A DNA stretch of 64,000 nt from assembly GCA_963729815.1 (NCBI GenBank), contig CAVSPU010000004.1:1116001-1180000 (forward strand), in the 5' to 3' direction. The notes under the pieces were generated by a model, which did not search any database, was not told where the DNA came from, and saw only the letters and a list, made by a program, of their open reading frames with translations. Position 1 is the stretch's first letter. Every line of letters starts with the position of its first letter. Shown piece after piece: positions 44,338-52,996 of the stretch. Position numbers and translations under genes: made by a program. This DNA is from DAHUXN01 sp963729815 (GTDB lineage Bacteria > Acidobacteriota > Terriglobia > Acidiferrales > UBA7541).

Positions 44338-45390
44338 ATGCGCTATGCCGACGCCGGAGTTGATATTTCCCGCGCGGAAGAAGCCAAGCAACGCATCCGG
44401 CATCTCGCGGGCCGGACATTCAATCGCGCCGTTCTCGCGCCCATCGGCGGCTTCGGCGCGCTCTACCATCTCGATCCGAAGCGGTGGCGCAATCCGGTGC
44501 TCGTCGCCAGCGCGGATGGTGTGGGCACGAAGCTGAAAATTGCCGCCGCCGCTGGCGTGCATTCCACCGTCGGCGCTGACATCGTCAACCACTGCGTCAA
44601 CGATATCCTCACGCAAGGCGCCGAGCCTCTGTTTTTTCTCGACTATCTCGCCATGGCCCGCATTGATCCCGGCATCGTCGAACAGATCCTCGACGGCATG
44701 AGCCGCGCCGCGCGCCAGGCCGGCTGCGCCCTGATTGGCGGCGAAACGGCGGAGATGCCCGGAATCTACGCACCAGGAGAATATGACCTCGCCGGCTTCA
44801 TCGTCGGCGTCGTCGAACGTGGCCATGAGCCTGACTCGCGCCGCGTCAAGCCCGGCGACGTGCTCCTGGGGCTGCCATCGAGCGGCCTCCACACCAACGG
44901 TTATTCGCTCGCCCGCAAGCTCGTTTTTGACGTGGCCCGTCTGAAGCCCGACACGTACGTCGCCGCTATCGGCAATAAAATCGCTGCCGAACTATTGAAA
45001 CCCCATCGTTGTTACTGGCCCATGCTCAAAAACATTGTCGCCCGCGGCTGGCTTTCCGGCATGGCCCACATCACCGGCGGCGGCATCCCGGGCAATCTGC
45101 CGCGCGTGTTGCCGCGAGGCGTCCACGCCGTCGTCGAACTCGGCTCCTGGCCCGTGCTGCCGATATTCGGCTATCTGGCGCAGCTCGGAAAAATCGAAAC
45201 GGAAGAGATGTTGCGCACATTCAATCTCGGCATCGGCATGATTCTTGTCGTCCCGCCCAAGAACGTGAGGAAAATCGAAGCCGAATTGAAGCGCCGCCGC
45301 GAGCGCTTCTTCTGCATTGGACGCATCGAGGCGGCATCCGGAAAATCCCGCGTCACCTTCTCCGGCACGCTGCCATTGCGCGAGTCGTGA
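44338..45390 (+). CDS. purM: Phosphoribosylformylglycinamidine cyclo-ligase (AIR synthetase)
   Basis: 350 residues with the PurM fold. 'ASADGVGTKLKIA' contains the ATP-binding DGVGTK, 'GAEPLFFLDYLAM' and 'GGETAEMPGIY' are family signatures, and 'GLPSSGLHTNGYSLAR' begins the second domain. It closes the imidazole ring of purines (FGAM to AIR). It follows the two signal peptidase genes in the pur cluster and is 68 nt before the peroxiredoxin-like gene. Confidence 0.95.
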   Translation: MRYADAGVDISRAEEAKQRIRHLAGRTFNRAVLAPIGGFGALYHLDPKRWRNPVLVASADGVGTKLKIAAAAGVHSTVGADIVNHCVNDILTQGAEPLFFLDYLAMARIDPGIVEQILDGMSRAARQAGCALIGGETAEMPGIYAPGEYDLAGFIVGVVERGHEPDSRRVKPGDVLLGLPSSGLHTNGYSLARKLVFDVARLKPDTYVAAIGNKIAAELLKPHRCYWPMLKNIVARGWLSGMAHITGGGIPGNLPRVLPRGVHAVVELGSWPVLPIFGYLAQLGKIETEEMLRTFNLGIGMILVVPPKNVRKIEAELKRRRERFFCIGRIEAASGKSRVTFSGTLPLRES

Positions 45391-45458
45391 AGTTCTCACG
45401 CGGTGGCTCCCGTCCAAGCGTGCGAATCTTTTCTTCCCATGAGGAACGCAAATAATTG

Positions 45459-46058
45459 ATGGCCACATCGTCCCCATCGCCACACCCCATCGGAACGCTG
45501 CCAAAAGCCGGGCAGCTCGCGCCGGAATTCGCGCTTCCTGATTCCACCGGCGCGTCGCCCCGCCTATCCGAGCTAACCGCCGGCGGCCCGCTCGTTCTCC
45601 TGTTTTATCGCGGCCACTGGTGACCTTTCTGCCTCCGCCAGTTGGCGGAATATCGGCTGCACTATGAAGAAATTCGCGCGGCCGGCGCGAACCTCGTCGC
45701 CGTTTCCGTCGATTCGCGGGAGAAATCGGAAACGGTACGGCGGGAGCTTCATCTGCCTTTTCCGATTCTGTGCGACACGGAACGGCGCGTGGTGCAGCAA
45801 TGGGATATCTACAACGAGCGCGAAAAAGGCGGCATCGCCAAGCCGTCCGTTTTCATCATCGATCGCGACCGCACGGTGCGATTCTTCTCCGTTGACGAAG
45901 TCGCTTCGCGCGTCCCAGCCTCGGAAATCGTGCGAATTCTTCAAGCTTCCAGTGACGAGCGCTCAGCTCATCGCAGATTCTATTTTCCGCGTCCCGGTGA
46001 CTTCTTTCGTGCCATTCGCAACTCCATCCGTCACGGGATCCGCTCCAGCCGTCCCTAA
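45459..46058 (+). CDS. Candidate selenoprotein: peroxiredoxin-like (AhpC/TSA fold) protein with in-frame TGA at the peroxidatic position
   Basis: The open frame runs 199 codons with one internal stop, TGA at 45621-45623 (codon 55). Before it the frame reads 'LVLLFYRGHW' and after it 'PFCLRQLAEYR'. Peroxiredoxin-like homologs have R-G-x-W-C-P-x-C here, so the TGA stands for the peroxidatic cysteine and Cys58 would be the resolving residue (U-x-x-C). The remaining 144 codons are intact and family-like ('VAVSVDSREKSETVR', 'LPFPILCD', 'GGIAKPSVFIID'). Decoded as selenocysteine, it would be a thiol/selenol peroxidase that reduces H2O2 or organic peroxides in the cytosol. A stem-loop of SECIS type follows the TGA. 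ATG 45459 gives the family N-terminus 'GQLAPEFALPDSTG'; GAGGA lies ~13 nt upstream, somewhat far. A point-mutated pseudogene or a base-call error is the alternative. No selA/B/C/D is visible here. Confidence 0.75.
45624..45672 (+). promoter_or_regulatory. Putative bacterial SECIS element
   Basis: A perfect hairpin CCGCC-AGTT-GGCGG occupies 45635-45648. The apical loop AGTT starts 17 nt after the TGA and has G as its second base, within the published range for bacterial SECIS elements (loop ~16-37 nt from the UGA, G in the first loop bases). Further pairing is possible below: GCC (45631-45633) with GGC (45655-45657), and TTTCT (45626-45630) with AGAAA (45668-45672). The element lies inside the coding region, as SelB recruitment requires in bacteria. 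GC-rich codons could form such a hairpin by chance. Confidence 0.55.
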
Positions 46059-46184
46059 CGCGCATTTTGCCCGCTGCGAAATTTTTCCCTGCACCGGCCG
46101 CATCGAACCTGCTCCTTCCTGCAACTTAAACCCTTGTTCAAACGTCAAATAAGCAAAGAGAATAGGCAAAGATTCGAGGCGCCC

Positions 46185-46865
46185 ATGAATCGCATGACTC
46201 TCACCCGCGCGTTCTTTCTTCTCTTATCGGCCGCTGGGATTGCTGCCGTAATCGCGCCGAATGCGATGCCCCGCACATACCGGCTGCAATCCGAAGCCAT
46301 TCGCGAAGCTTACTTTCTCGGCGCCAGCACCGACGGGCACACGCTTGCCAAATTCTTCCGCAAGTATGTCCACGATTTTCCCTGTCCCGACAACGGAACT
46401 TGCGTCGCTTCCATCGAACTCGAGACGCCCTATGTGCAGATCGTCGAAGCAACGAAGTCGCATTGGGGCAACTATACCGAGCAGGATGCGGAAAAAGACT
46501 ACTCCGCGCATCCTCCTGCTGTGATTCTCAACGTCGGTATTACGTTCTCTCTGAATTATTCAGGTCCAACCACGATCTACATGGCTGATGGTGACGCCGC
46601 TGCCGATTCCGGCGATACATATTTTTATGGCTTTCAGTTCCACGTAACGCAGGGCGGAGTTCTGAATCCGCAAAAGGTCAGCGAACAATACAGTGACCTA
46701 GGCGGCGGTGAACTCGGCGACGGCTGCCTCGGTTGCGTGAATGAAAACCGCGTCTACCTGGAGTTTGCTCCCGCGCAGCTCGGCTCTGGCGTCATCCACA
46801 TCGACGTAACCTCGCCGGAAGGAAAAACCGTCAGCGCCGAATTCGATCTGGATCAGTTGAAGTAG
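46185..46865 (+). CDS. Secreted protein of unknown function
   Basis: 226 residues starting with a signal or anchor helix ('LTRAFFLLLSAAGIAAVIAP'). The mature part has a beta-rich pattern with four cysteines arranged as two close pairs ('DFPCPDNGTCVAS' and 'GDGCLGCVNENR'), likely disulfides. Near 'YMADGDAAADSGDTYFYGFQ' acidic residues might bind a metal. No family is recognised. ATG 46185 is chosen for its signal sequence and a nearby GAGG; a start 17 codons upstream would not improve it. Confidence 0.65.
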   Translation: MNRMTLTRAFFLLLSAAGIAAVIAPNAMPRTYRLQSEAIREAYFLGASTDGHTLAKFFRKYVHDFPCPDNGTCVASIELETPYVQIVEATKSHWGNYTEQDAEKDYSAHPPAVILNVGITFSLNYSGPTTIYMADGDAAADSGDTYFYGFQFHVTQGGVLNPQKVSEQYSDLGGGELGDGCLGCVNENRVYLEFAPAQLGSGVIHIDVTSPEGKTVSAEFDLDQLK

Positions 46866-46892
46866 AAATCCGCAAACGCAGCGCCGCCACGC

Positions 46893-47417
46893 TCACTGCG
46901 CGCTCGCCTGTGACGTCGTGGGCGCATCCGCCTCCACTTTCCATGTCCCATCCGCCTGCTTGCCCCACACGACTACGTACATCGCATTGACCGTTTGCGG
47001 ACTTCCATTGGCGTCCGTCAGCGTCAGTTGATACTGCCCGATCTCGTATGCCAGGTCGCCGCTCTTCGAAACCTGAATCCGCGAGGGCGTGAACGACATT
47101 GTGAAACCCGGTGTGCCCATCAGGTTCGCCCACATCTTGCGAACGGCATCCTTGCCCGCCGCCACCGGCGCACCCGGCGCCATCAATGTCGCGTCCGGTG
47201 CGTAGAACGCGGCAAACTGATCCGGATCCTTTGCGCTGGCCATACCCGCCCAACTCGTGTCCAGCCCGCGAATCGCCGTCTCATCCTGCGCCTGCGCGGC
47301 CTGCTCGGCGGCGGCATTGGCTTGCGGATTCGCGGCGGGCTTTTGCGCGCACGACGCAATCAGTCCTGCAATCGTGGCCAGCGGGAACATCACGGCAACA
47401 ACTCGCGATATTTTCAT
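46893..47417 (-). CDS. Lipoprotein with NTF2-like (DUF4440) domain
   Basis: 174 residues. The N-terminus is a lipoprotein signal with lipobox 'LIASC' (Cys23), followed by an Ala/Gln-rich linker. The body is NTF2-like: 'IRGLDTSWAGMASAKDPDQF', 'YAPDATLMAPGAPVAAGKDAV', and C-terminal 'YVVVWGKQADGTWKVEADAP', typical of SnoaL/DUF4440 proteins that bind small hydrophobic ligands or act on them. ATG 47417 has GGAGGAG upstream. It is convergent with the preceding secreted protein gene. Confidence 0.78.
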   Translation of the reverse strand: MKISRVVAVMFPLATIAGLIASCAQKPAANPQANAAAEQAAQAQDETAIRGLDTSWAGMASAKDPDQFAAFYAPDATLMAPGAPVAAGKDAVRKMWANLMGTPGFTMSFTPSRIQVSKSGDLAYEIGQYQLTLTDANGSPQTVNAMYVVVWGKQADGTWKVEADAPTTSQASAQ

Positions 47418-47554
47418 TCTGCTCCTCCAGATCATCTTTTTGCGATCTTGCGGGCAGAATGACGTCGCCCGCGTGCCATGTCAAGCCAAGCCTCGCCGCC
47501 GTGTGCGCACAGCGGTTTTGCCCGCCGTAAAAATTGTGCTAACGTCGCTCGCTT

Positions 47555-48190
47555 ATGAGAAAGCGCATTGGCGTCCTGCTCTCCGGCCGCGGCTCGAATT
47601 TCGAAGCCCTCGCCGAGGGTGTCTCCGCGGGCCGCATCCCCAACGCCGAAATCGCCGTTGTCATCACCCATCGCGAAGGCGCGCCGGGAATCGATCGCGC
47701 CCGTGCGCGCGGCTTTGACGCTCGTGTCATTCCCTCGAAAGGGCTCGAGCGCGACGCTTATGACCGCCAGGTCGTCGCCGCGCTGCACGAAAAAAATGTC
47801 GACCTCGTATGTCTCGCCGGCTACATGCGCCTGCTCTCGCCGTATTTCGTCAAGGAATACCACGGCCGCATCCTGAATATTCATCCCTCGTTGCTGCCCG
47901 CTTTCCCGGGTCTCGAAGCGCAGCGCCAGGCGCTCGAGCACGGCGTGAAATTCACGGGCTGCACGGTGCATTTTGTGGACGAAACTCTCGACGCCGGTCC
48001 GATCATTTTGCAGGCGGCCGTTCCCGTTCGCGACGACGACACGGTCGATTCGCTCTCCGAGCGCATCCTCGCCGAAGAGCATCGCATCTATTCCGAAGCC
48101 GTGCGCATCGTCCTCGAAGGCCGATATCGCATCGACGGCCGGCGCGTAATCATTTTTTCGAATGCGGAAGCGGCGAAAAATCATGTCTGA
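47555..48190 (+). CDS. purN: Phosphoribosylglycinamide formyltransferase
   Basis: 211 residues. 'RIGVLLSGRGSNFEALAEG' is the GAR/phosphate-binding N-terminus; the catalytic Asn, His and Asp are in 'ILNIHPSLLPAFPG' and 'HFVDETLDAGPII'. It transfers a formyl group from 10-formyl-THF to GAR, step three of purine synthesis. Another pur gene, though separated from purM by four genes and not cotranscribed with it. Its 3' end overlaps tyrS by 8 nt. Confidence 0.95.
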   Translation: MRKRIGVLLSGRGSNFEALAEGVSAGRIPNAEIAVVITHREGAPGIDRARARGFDARVIPSKGLERDAYDRQVVAALHEKNVDLVCLAGYMRLLSPYFVKEYHGRILNIHPSLLPAFPGLEAQRQALEHGVKFTGCTVHFVDETLDAGPIILQAAVPVRDDDTVDSLSERILAEEHRIYSEAVRIVLEGRYRIDGRRVIIFSNAEAAKNHV

Positions 48191-49418
48191 ACCGCGCCAT
48201 AAATCCGTCGACGAACAGCTCGCCTATCTCCGCAAAGGCGCCGCGGAAATCATCCCCGAAGCCGGCCTGCGCGAGAAACTCGAGCAATCCGCGAAGACCG
48301 GCAAGCCGCTGCGCGTCTATCTCGGCGTCGATCCCACCGCGCCCGATATTCACCTCGGCCACACTGTCGTCTTGCGCAAGCTGAAACATTTTCAGGACAT
48401 GGGCCACACCGCGATTTTCCTCATCGGCGATTTTTCCGCCATGATCGGCGACCCCACGGGGCAATCCGAGACGCGCCCGCCGCTTTCGCGCGAGCAGGTC
48501 GACGCGAATGCGAAAACGTATCTCGCTCAGGTTTACAAAATCCTCGACCGCGAGAAAACGGAAGTCCGCTACAACAGCGAATGGCTCGGCAAAATGTCGA
48601 GTTACGACGTCGTGCGCCTGTGCGGCCACTATCGCCTGGCGCGCATGCTCGAGCGCGAGGATTTTCGCTCACGCCTCGAAAAAAACCAGCCCATCTCCGT
48701 TCACGAACTGCTCTATCCGCTGCTCACGGCCTACGACGCCGTCTCCCTGAAATCCGACGTCGAGCTCGGCGCCACCGAGCAGAAATTCAATATCCTCGTG
48801 CACCGCGAAATTCAGCGCGAATACGGTCTCGCGCCGCAAGTCGTTTTCACCATGCCGATTCTCGTCGGCCTCGACGGCGCGAAGAAAATGTCCAAGAGCC
48901 TCGGGAATTACGTTGGCATCACGGAAACGCCGCAGCAGATGTTCGGCAAGCTGATGTCCATCTCGGATGAGCTGATGTGGTCCTACTACGAACTGCTCAC
49001 CGATTTCGAGGAACGCGTCATCGTCCGCCTGAAAGAAGAAGTCCGCACCGGCGTCCTGCATCCCATGGACGCGAAAATGCAGCTCGCGCATACCATCATT
49101 GCCGGTTTTCACGGAGAGGAAGCCGCGCGCGCCGCGAAAGATGAATTTCAGCGCGTCTTCCGCGACCGCCAGGCACCCGAAGACGCGCCATGGAAAAAAT
49201 TACCCCGAAGTGAATCCAAGCGTCTTTCCACCCTCCTCGCGGAAGTGAATCTCGCGTCCTCACGCGCCGAGGCAGAGCGGCTCATCAAGCAGGGCGGCGT
49301 CGAGGTCAATGGGAAGCGCGTGGACGACGTGAAACACGAGGTTGATTTATCGCAAACGGGCGCCAGCTTTCTCCTGCGCGCCGGAAAAAAGAAATTCCTC
49401 CGCGTCATCGTCGAATAA
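48183..49418 (+). CDS. tyrS: Tyrosyl-tRNA synthetase
   Basis: 411 residues, class I synthetase. The ATP signature HLGH is at 57-60 and KMSKS at 235-239 ('DGAKKMSKSLGN'); the Rossmann core holds 'YLGVDPTAPDIHLGHTVV'. A C-terminal S4 RNA-binding domain ('RLSTLLAEVNLASSRAEAER' ... 'VNGKRVDDVKHEV') contacts tRNA. It belongs to the TyrZ-like branch rather than the E. coli TyrS type by its HLGH and insertion pattern (inference). ATG 48183 overlaps the purN stop by 8 nt; its own ribosome-binding site is weak, implying coupling. Confidence 0.94.
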   Translation: MSEPRHKSVDEQLAYLRKGAAEIIPEAGLREKLEQSAKTGKPLRVYLGVDPTAPDIHLGHTVVLRKLKHFQDMGHTAIFLIGDFSAMIGDPTGQSETRPPLSREQVDANAKTYLAQVYKILDREKTEVRYNSEWLGKMSSYDVVRLCGHYRLARMLEREDFRSRLEKNQPISVHELLYPLLTAYDAVSLKSDVELGATEQKFNILVHREIQREYGLAPQVVFTMPILVGLDGAKKMSKSLGNYVGITETPQQMFGKLMSISDELMWSYYELLTDFEERVIVRLKEEVRTGVLHPMDAKMQLAHTIIAGFHGEEAARAAKDEFQRVFRDRQAPEDAPWKKLPRSESKRLSTLLAEVNLASSRAEAERLIKQGGVEVNGKRVDDVKHEVDLSQTGASFLLRAGKKKFLRVIVE

Positions 49419-49437
49419 GCATTTCATTTTCTTCGTA

Positions 49438-49459
49438 GGGCGGGTCTTTAGACCCGCCC
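49438..49459. repeat. Short-loop palindrome (GGGCGGGTCT / AGACCCGCCC)
   Basis: Perfect 10-bp arms separated by TT, 20 nt after tyrS and 63 nt from the convergent TolC gene. There is no T-run, so it is not a classic terminator. The preceding GTAGGGCGGG recurs at 52026-52035, on the other side of the TolC gene, suggesting a dispersed intergenic palindromic repeat. Confidence 0.6.
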
Positions 49460-49522
49460 GCTTGGCTGCCCAATGGGTCCGGCGGCGAACTCCTACTCAA
49501 TCCTCACGGCGACGAACAAATA

Positions 49523-51559
49523 TTATTTGTGCGTCCCGGAATCAAAAGCATCCGCGCCCGCCAAATGGCCATCGAGCGTGCCGGGAATGAGCGGCGCCTC
49601 GGCAGTCAAATCGACGGAGCGATTTCGATTGCTGGCGATGGTGATGTTGTTGGCGGTCAAAGTCCGGCCGAGAGCCTGATTGAACTGGGCGAGGGCGATT
49701 TCATAGTTCGCCTTGACATTGAGCTCGTTCAGCTTCGCGGCGTTCAGCAACGTAGCGTACTGAACCACCAGGAAAGTGTCGGCAGTGCCTAGATTGAACT
49801 TGTCCGTTGTGTAGTCGTAGGCCTTTTGCGCAAGCTGCGTCGCCTTCACCGCAGCATCGACTTCGGATGCATACAGCTTCACTGCAGTAAGGGCTTCATT
49901 GACACTGGAGAAAATCGAGCTCTTTTGGCGCTGGTCCGCGACCTGATCTTGACGTTGCACTAAATGCTCCTGAGCATTCGCAGCTTGAGCCGAACGGTTG
50001 CGCAGCGGAAGATTGAGATTCAAGCTGCCGGCATATGTCGGAGAAACATTGTGAAAAATCTGAGAGTAAGCGGCGCTAATCCCTCCCGGAATTGTGGGGC
50101 CGACGATGCCGTTCGCAACGCCCAAGTAAATAGGCAGCCCTGTGGAAGTGGACACCGCCTGAACGCCATTCACATCGACAATGGGCTCCGAGGTCACCGC
50201 AGAAAGTGTTCCGTTGGAAGTGAATGCGCCGGCCGCGTTGCCGCTCAAACCCAGGCTGACAAATTCACCAGAGAGAGTGAGCGATGGCAGCAGTGAATTC
50301 TTCGTTGCGCGTACATTATATCCGTCGTTCTGCAAAGTTAGCCTGTCGACCTTCAATTCCGGCCGATTGGCCAAGGCCTCCTTTTCGGCATCGTCCAAAG
50401 AAACATCAGGGACCTGGGGCGTATCTTCGGGCACTGACGTTGGAACAAGCTCCAGTCCCTTGAGCCGAGGGTCCGAAGGGTCCTTGGTGATGAGTTGGAG
50501 CAGAACGGCCTCCTGCACGCGCTCAGTGGCCTGTGCGCCAATCAAGGCCTGATTACTCTGGGCGAGAGCGGATTCTGCGGTGACGACATCGCTGGGGGCA
50601 AAGGTGCCGATCTGAAGCAAGTGCTGGTCATCTTCGTAGAGTTTCTGGTAAGCCACGAGGCTTTGTTTGGAGACGTCGACCTGCTGCCGGTCAGCGACCA
50701 GAATCCAATACTGCGTTTCGACCTGCGTGATGGACGTGATTACCTGCTCCTCAAATTGCAGCTCCCCAATTTTATTGGTGTTCTTCGCTTCCAGAATAAA
50801 GCGCGTGTGCGGTAGAAATCCGAAGCCGTTCAGCAAGGGCTGCGAAACGTCGACGACAAGGCTCGACGTGAGGGCGGGATTGAAAAAGTTTTCCGTCGGT
50901 TCGCTGGAGCTTCTGTCGTTGTTGAGCTGGACGTTGAACGTCGTCCCGCTATGAAGTTCCTGCGTGTAGCTGAGGTTGAATTGCGTGTCGTGGGAAGCTT
51001 GTGCGATCGCTGCGCTGGTGGTGCCCACTCCACTCGAAAGAGGGTTGTTCACGCTCTGAGAGCTGTCACTGATGCTGGTGTTCTCTGTGATCACAGGATC
51101 GAAACTGCCGCCTCCGCCTCCGCCGATGACAAAGGAGCCGAGCGGCGTGCTGCCGCCTTCGGCGTTGAGCACATTGGTTTGGTCGATCCAAGGAGTGTAT
51201 TCGGAGACCGCGATATCCAGATTGTTTTGCAGGGCCAGGGATATTGCGTCCTGAAGGCTGAACTCGAGCTTGCCATCGTGGATCAGGTCATAGATGGTCG
51301 GCCCGTTTGTCAAAATAGGTGCGGCCACACTTATGCCTGTGTAGGGAGCAAAGATATTCGGGAACGAATGCTTGCCCTTCGTATAGTCACGCACGCCAAA
51401 GAGGCTTGTGTACGTCATGGGCGCGTTCTGAGCTGTGGTTGCGCTCGCCGAAGAAGCGCTTTGTTGCGGCGCGGCTGATTGGGCAAACGCCGGAGCACCT
51501 ACAGCCAGCCAAGCAACAAGATAAAGGGCAACAACGATTCGAATCAGCCTTCCTGTCAT
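49523..51559 (-). CDS. TolC-like outer membrane efflux protein
   Basis: 678 residues with a signal peptide (MTGRLIRIVVALYLVAWLAV) and the two long helical repeats of the OEP family ('ALAQSNQALIGAQATERVQEAV'; 'AQAANAQEHLVQRQDQVADQRQ'), with beta-barrel segments between. TolC-type proteins form the trimeric exit channel of drug efflux pumps or type I secretion. It is longer than E. coli TolC (~490), with an N-terminal ~120-residue extension and a Gly/Ser-rich loop ('VIGGGGGGSFDP'). No pump or adaptor gene is adjacent, so it may serve several systems. ATG 51559 is preferred to one six codons upstream because the signal peptide starts there. Confidence 0.88.
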   Translation of the reverse strand: MTGRLIRIVVALYLVAWLAVGAPAFAQSAAPQQSASSASATTAQNAPMTYTSLFGVRDYTKGKHSFPNIFAPYTGISVAAPILTNGPTIYDLIHDGKLEFSLQDAISLALQNNLDIAVSEYTPWIDQTNVLNAEGGSTPLGSFVIGGGGGGSFDPVITENTSISDSSQSVNNPLSSGVGTTSAAIAQASHDTQFNLSYTQELHSGTTFNVQLNNDRSSSEPTENFFNPALTSSLVVDVSQPLLNGFGFLPHTRFILEAKNTNKIGELQFEEQVITSITQVETQYWILVADRQQVDVSKQSLVAYQKLYEDDQHLLQIGTFAPSDVVTAESALAQSNQALIGAQATERVQEAVLLQLITKDPSDPRLKGLELVPTSVPEDTPQVPDVSLDDAEKEALANRPELKVDRLTLQNDGYNVRATKNSLLPSLTLSGEFVSLGLSGNAAGAFTSNGTLSAVTSEPIVDVNGVQAVSTSTGLPIYLGVANGIVGPTIPGGISAAYSQIFHNVSPTYAGSLNLNLPLRNRSAQAANAQEHLVQRQDQVADQRQKSSIFSSVNEALTAVKLYASEVDAAVKATQLAQKAYDYTTDKFNLGTADTFLVVQYATLLNAAKLNELNVKANYEIALAQFNQALGRTLTANNITIASNRNRSVDLTAEAPLIPGTLDGHLAGADAFDSGTHK

Positions 51560-52173
51560 AGTCCTATCCCCTCCCACAAGATTTGAAGTATGGCTGTTTG
51601 TATCCCAAATGAGGCAAAGAGGTACTTAAGCCTGATAACGGTTCAAGCTCTTCAAAGCAAGCCGGCAGCCAATCGTATCCTACTGTAATTACAAGATTAA
51701 TAGGCAATTGTCGCCCGCGGTTTTGTCCGCTATCGGACGCTCTAAACCAGGAATGGACACTGCCTCGAAGGTCGCTGGCTTGTCAAAGTGTGCATGCCCT
51801 ATGCATACCCTATCGATGACCTATGGCTGCCGAACCTTCGGCTAATCGCCGGCAGCGAGAACTGCCATTAGGAGGAGTCCCGCAACGAGGAATCTGCATT
51901 TCTCTCTCTTCCTGCTTGGCGACGAGAAAATTCGTAACGTCATCGAAACGGCAATCCTTGAGCATGCTGAGGAATAGCTCGCAGTGCAGAGCTCGGGCTT
52001 CTGCGGCTTGCCTGCAAGTGCCCTTGTAGGGCGGGATCGGAGGCGTCGCGCCGATGAGGCGGGGTCGCCGAGCGTTAACCTCGGCAGGGCATGGCTTCAG
52101 CCATGCCGAATCTTCGTCAGTCACTGAAAATATCTTCCTTTCGCGCGTTTCATCCGCGCGAGGTCTCCGAGTT
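51560..52173. other. Intergenic region between TolC and DoxX genes, 614 bases
   Basis: No credible gene. The open frame crossing 51810-52340 on the minus strand runs into the DoxX gene out of frame and looks like a mixture of repeat remnants. The left part must hold the TolC promoter. It contains GTAGGGCGGG at 52026-52035 and a palindrome at 52088-52107, so part of it is probably dispersed repeat material. Confidence 0.5.
52088..52107. repeat. Short-loop palindrome (GGCATGGCT / AGCCATGCC)
   Basis: Perfect 9-bp arms with a 2-nt loop, the same architecture as the palindrome at 49438-49459. The GTAGGGCGGG word 53 nt to the left ties the two sites together as one repeat class. Confidence 0.55.
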
Positions 52174-52692
52174 TCAACCGGTTTTTCTCCCAAGCGCGTG
52201 CCGCTTCCGGAGCGCGCTGTCAATGCCCCACGTTTCCCCCGCGCGCGCCGCGAAGAAAATCGCGAACAAGAACAGCAGCGGAATGTGGTCCAGGTTCGCG
52301 CCGAAATATTTCCACGCCGCCGCGCCGTGCCCCGGCGCATACCACGTCGCCAGCGCCAGGCTGATCATGTGAATCGCGCCGCCAATCGACGCCGCGCGAA
52401 CGAACAATCCCAGCAAGAGCGCAATTCCGATCGCCAGTTCGCCCCAGCCTACGATCCTCGCGCACAGCACCGGATGCACCAGCACAAATTTCTGGAGGAA
52501 CACGCCATATAATCCGACCGGCCCGTTCGCATTCAGCCAGCCGTGAATCCATCCTTCAAAGCCGCCATGCGCAAACGCCGGCCCAGCGATCTTGTATTCG
52601 CCAAAAAAAAGAAAAATGATCCCGGTCAAAACCCTTACCGCGGCGATTGTTTTCTTCGCCGCATTTGGCGCCACTCCGCTCGTTTCCCCCAT
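52174..52692 (-). CDS. DoxX-family membrane protein
   Basis: 172 residues with four or five membrane helices. DoxX pattern: 'AVRVLTGIIFLFFGEYKI' at the N-terminus, 'IVGWGELAIGIALLLGLFVRAA', 'GGAIHMISLALATWYAPGHG', and a final 'FLFAIFFAARAGETWGIDS'. Relatives are thiosulfate:quinone oxidoreductase DoxD subunits or poorly defined membrane proteins in redox stress. ATG 52692 has AAGGAG about 8 nt upstream; an ATG 21 codons earlier adds a Cys-rich leader and is less likely. Confidence 0.82.
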   Translation of the reverse strand: MGETSGVAPNAAKKTIAAVRVLTGIIFLFFGEYKIAGPAFAHGGFEGWIHGWLNANGPVGLYGVFLQKFVLVHPVLCARIVGWGELAIGIALLLGLFVRAASIGGAIHMISLALATWYAPGHGAAAWKYFGANLDHIPLLFLFAIFFAARAGETWGIDSALRKRHALGRKTG

Positions 52693-52996
52693 TCGTAGCT
52701 CCTTCCCCGCATGCAATGGATCGGCCGCGCATCCCGCGCCGCAAATATCGCACAATTCCGGCTGCAGGTCAGTTACTCAGGAGCTCGTCGCTCAATAGCT
52801 GGCTTTATCCTTCGGAGGACGATTACGTCTATTTTTTCACTGAAAAATTGGCGCAAGATATGCTAATGTAGTTACGGCGTTAACTGAGTACCAAGGAGCC
52901 TGGTGAGTAGGCAGCACGCCAACCAAAAACCGGCTTGCCCGCCGCGGCAGGCCCGGAGCGCCCCTCCCGCAGAGAGAATCCCCCCAAACCGCGCGA

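Noticed and set aside
45642..46058. Short peroxiredoxin fragment gene starting after the TGA
   Set aside because: A separate gene would start inside the catalytic loop and lack half the fold; the same frame continues upstream through the TGA to a proper N-terminus.
51810..52340. 176-codon minus-strand open frame upstream of and overlapping the DoxX gene
   Set aside because: It overlaps DoxX out of frame, is Arg-rich without pattern and covers repeat-like DNA.
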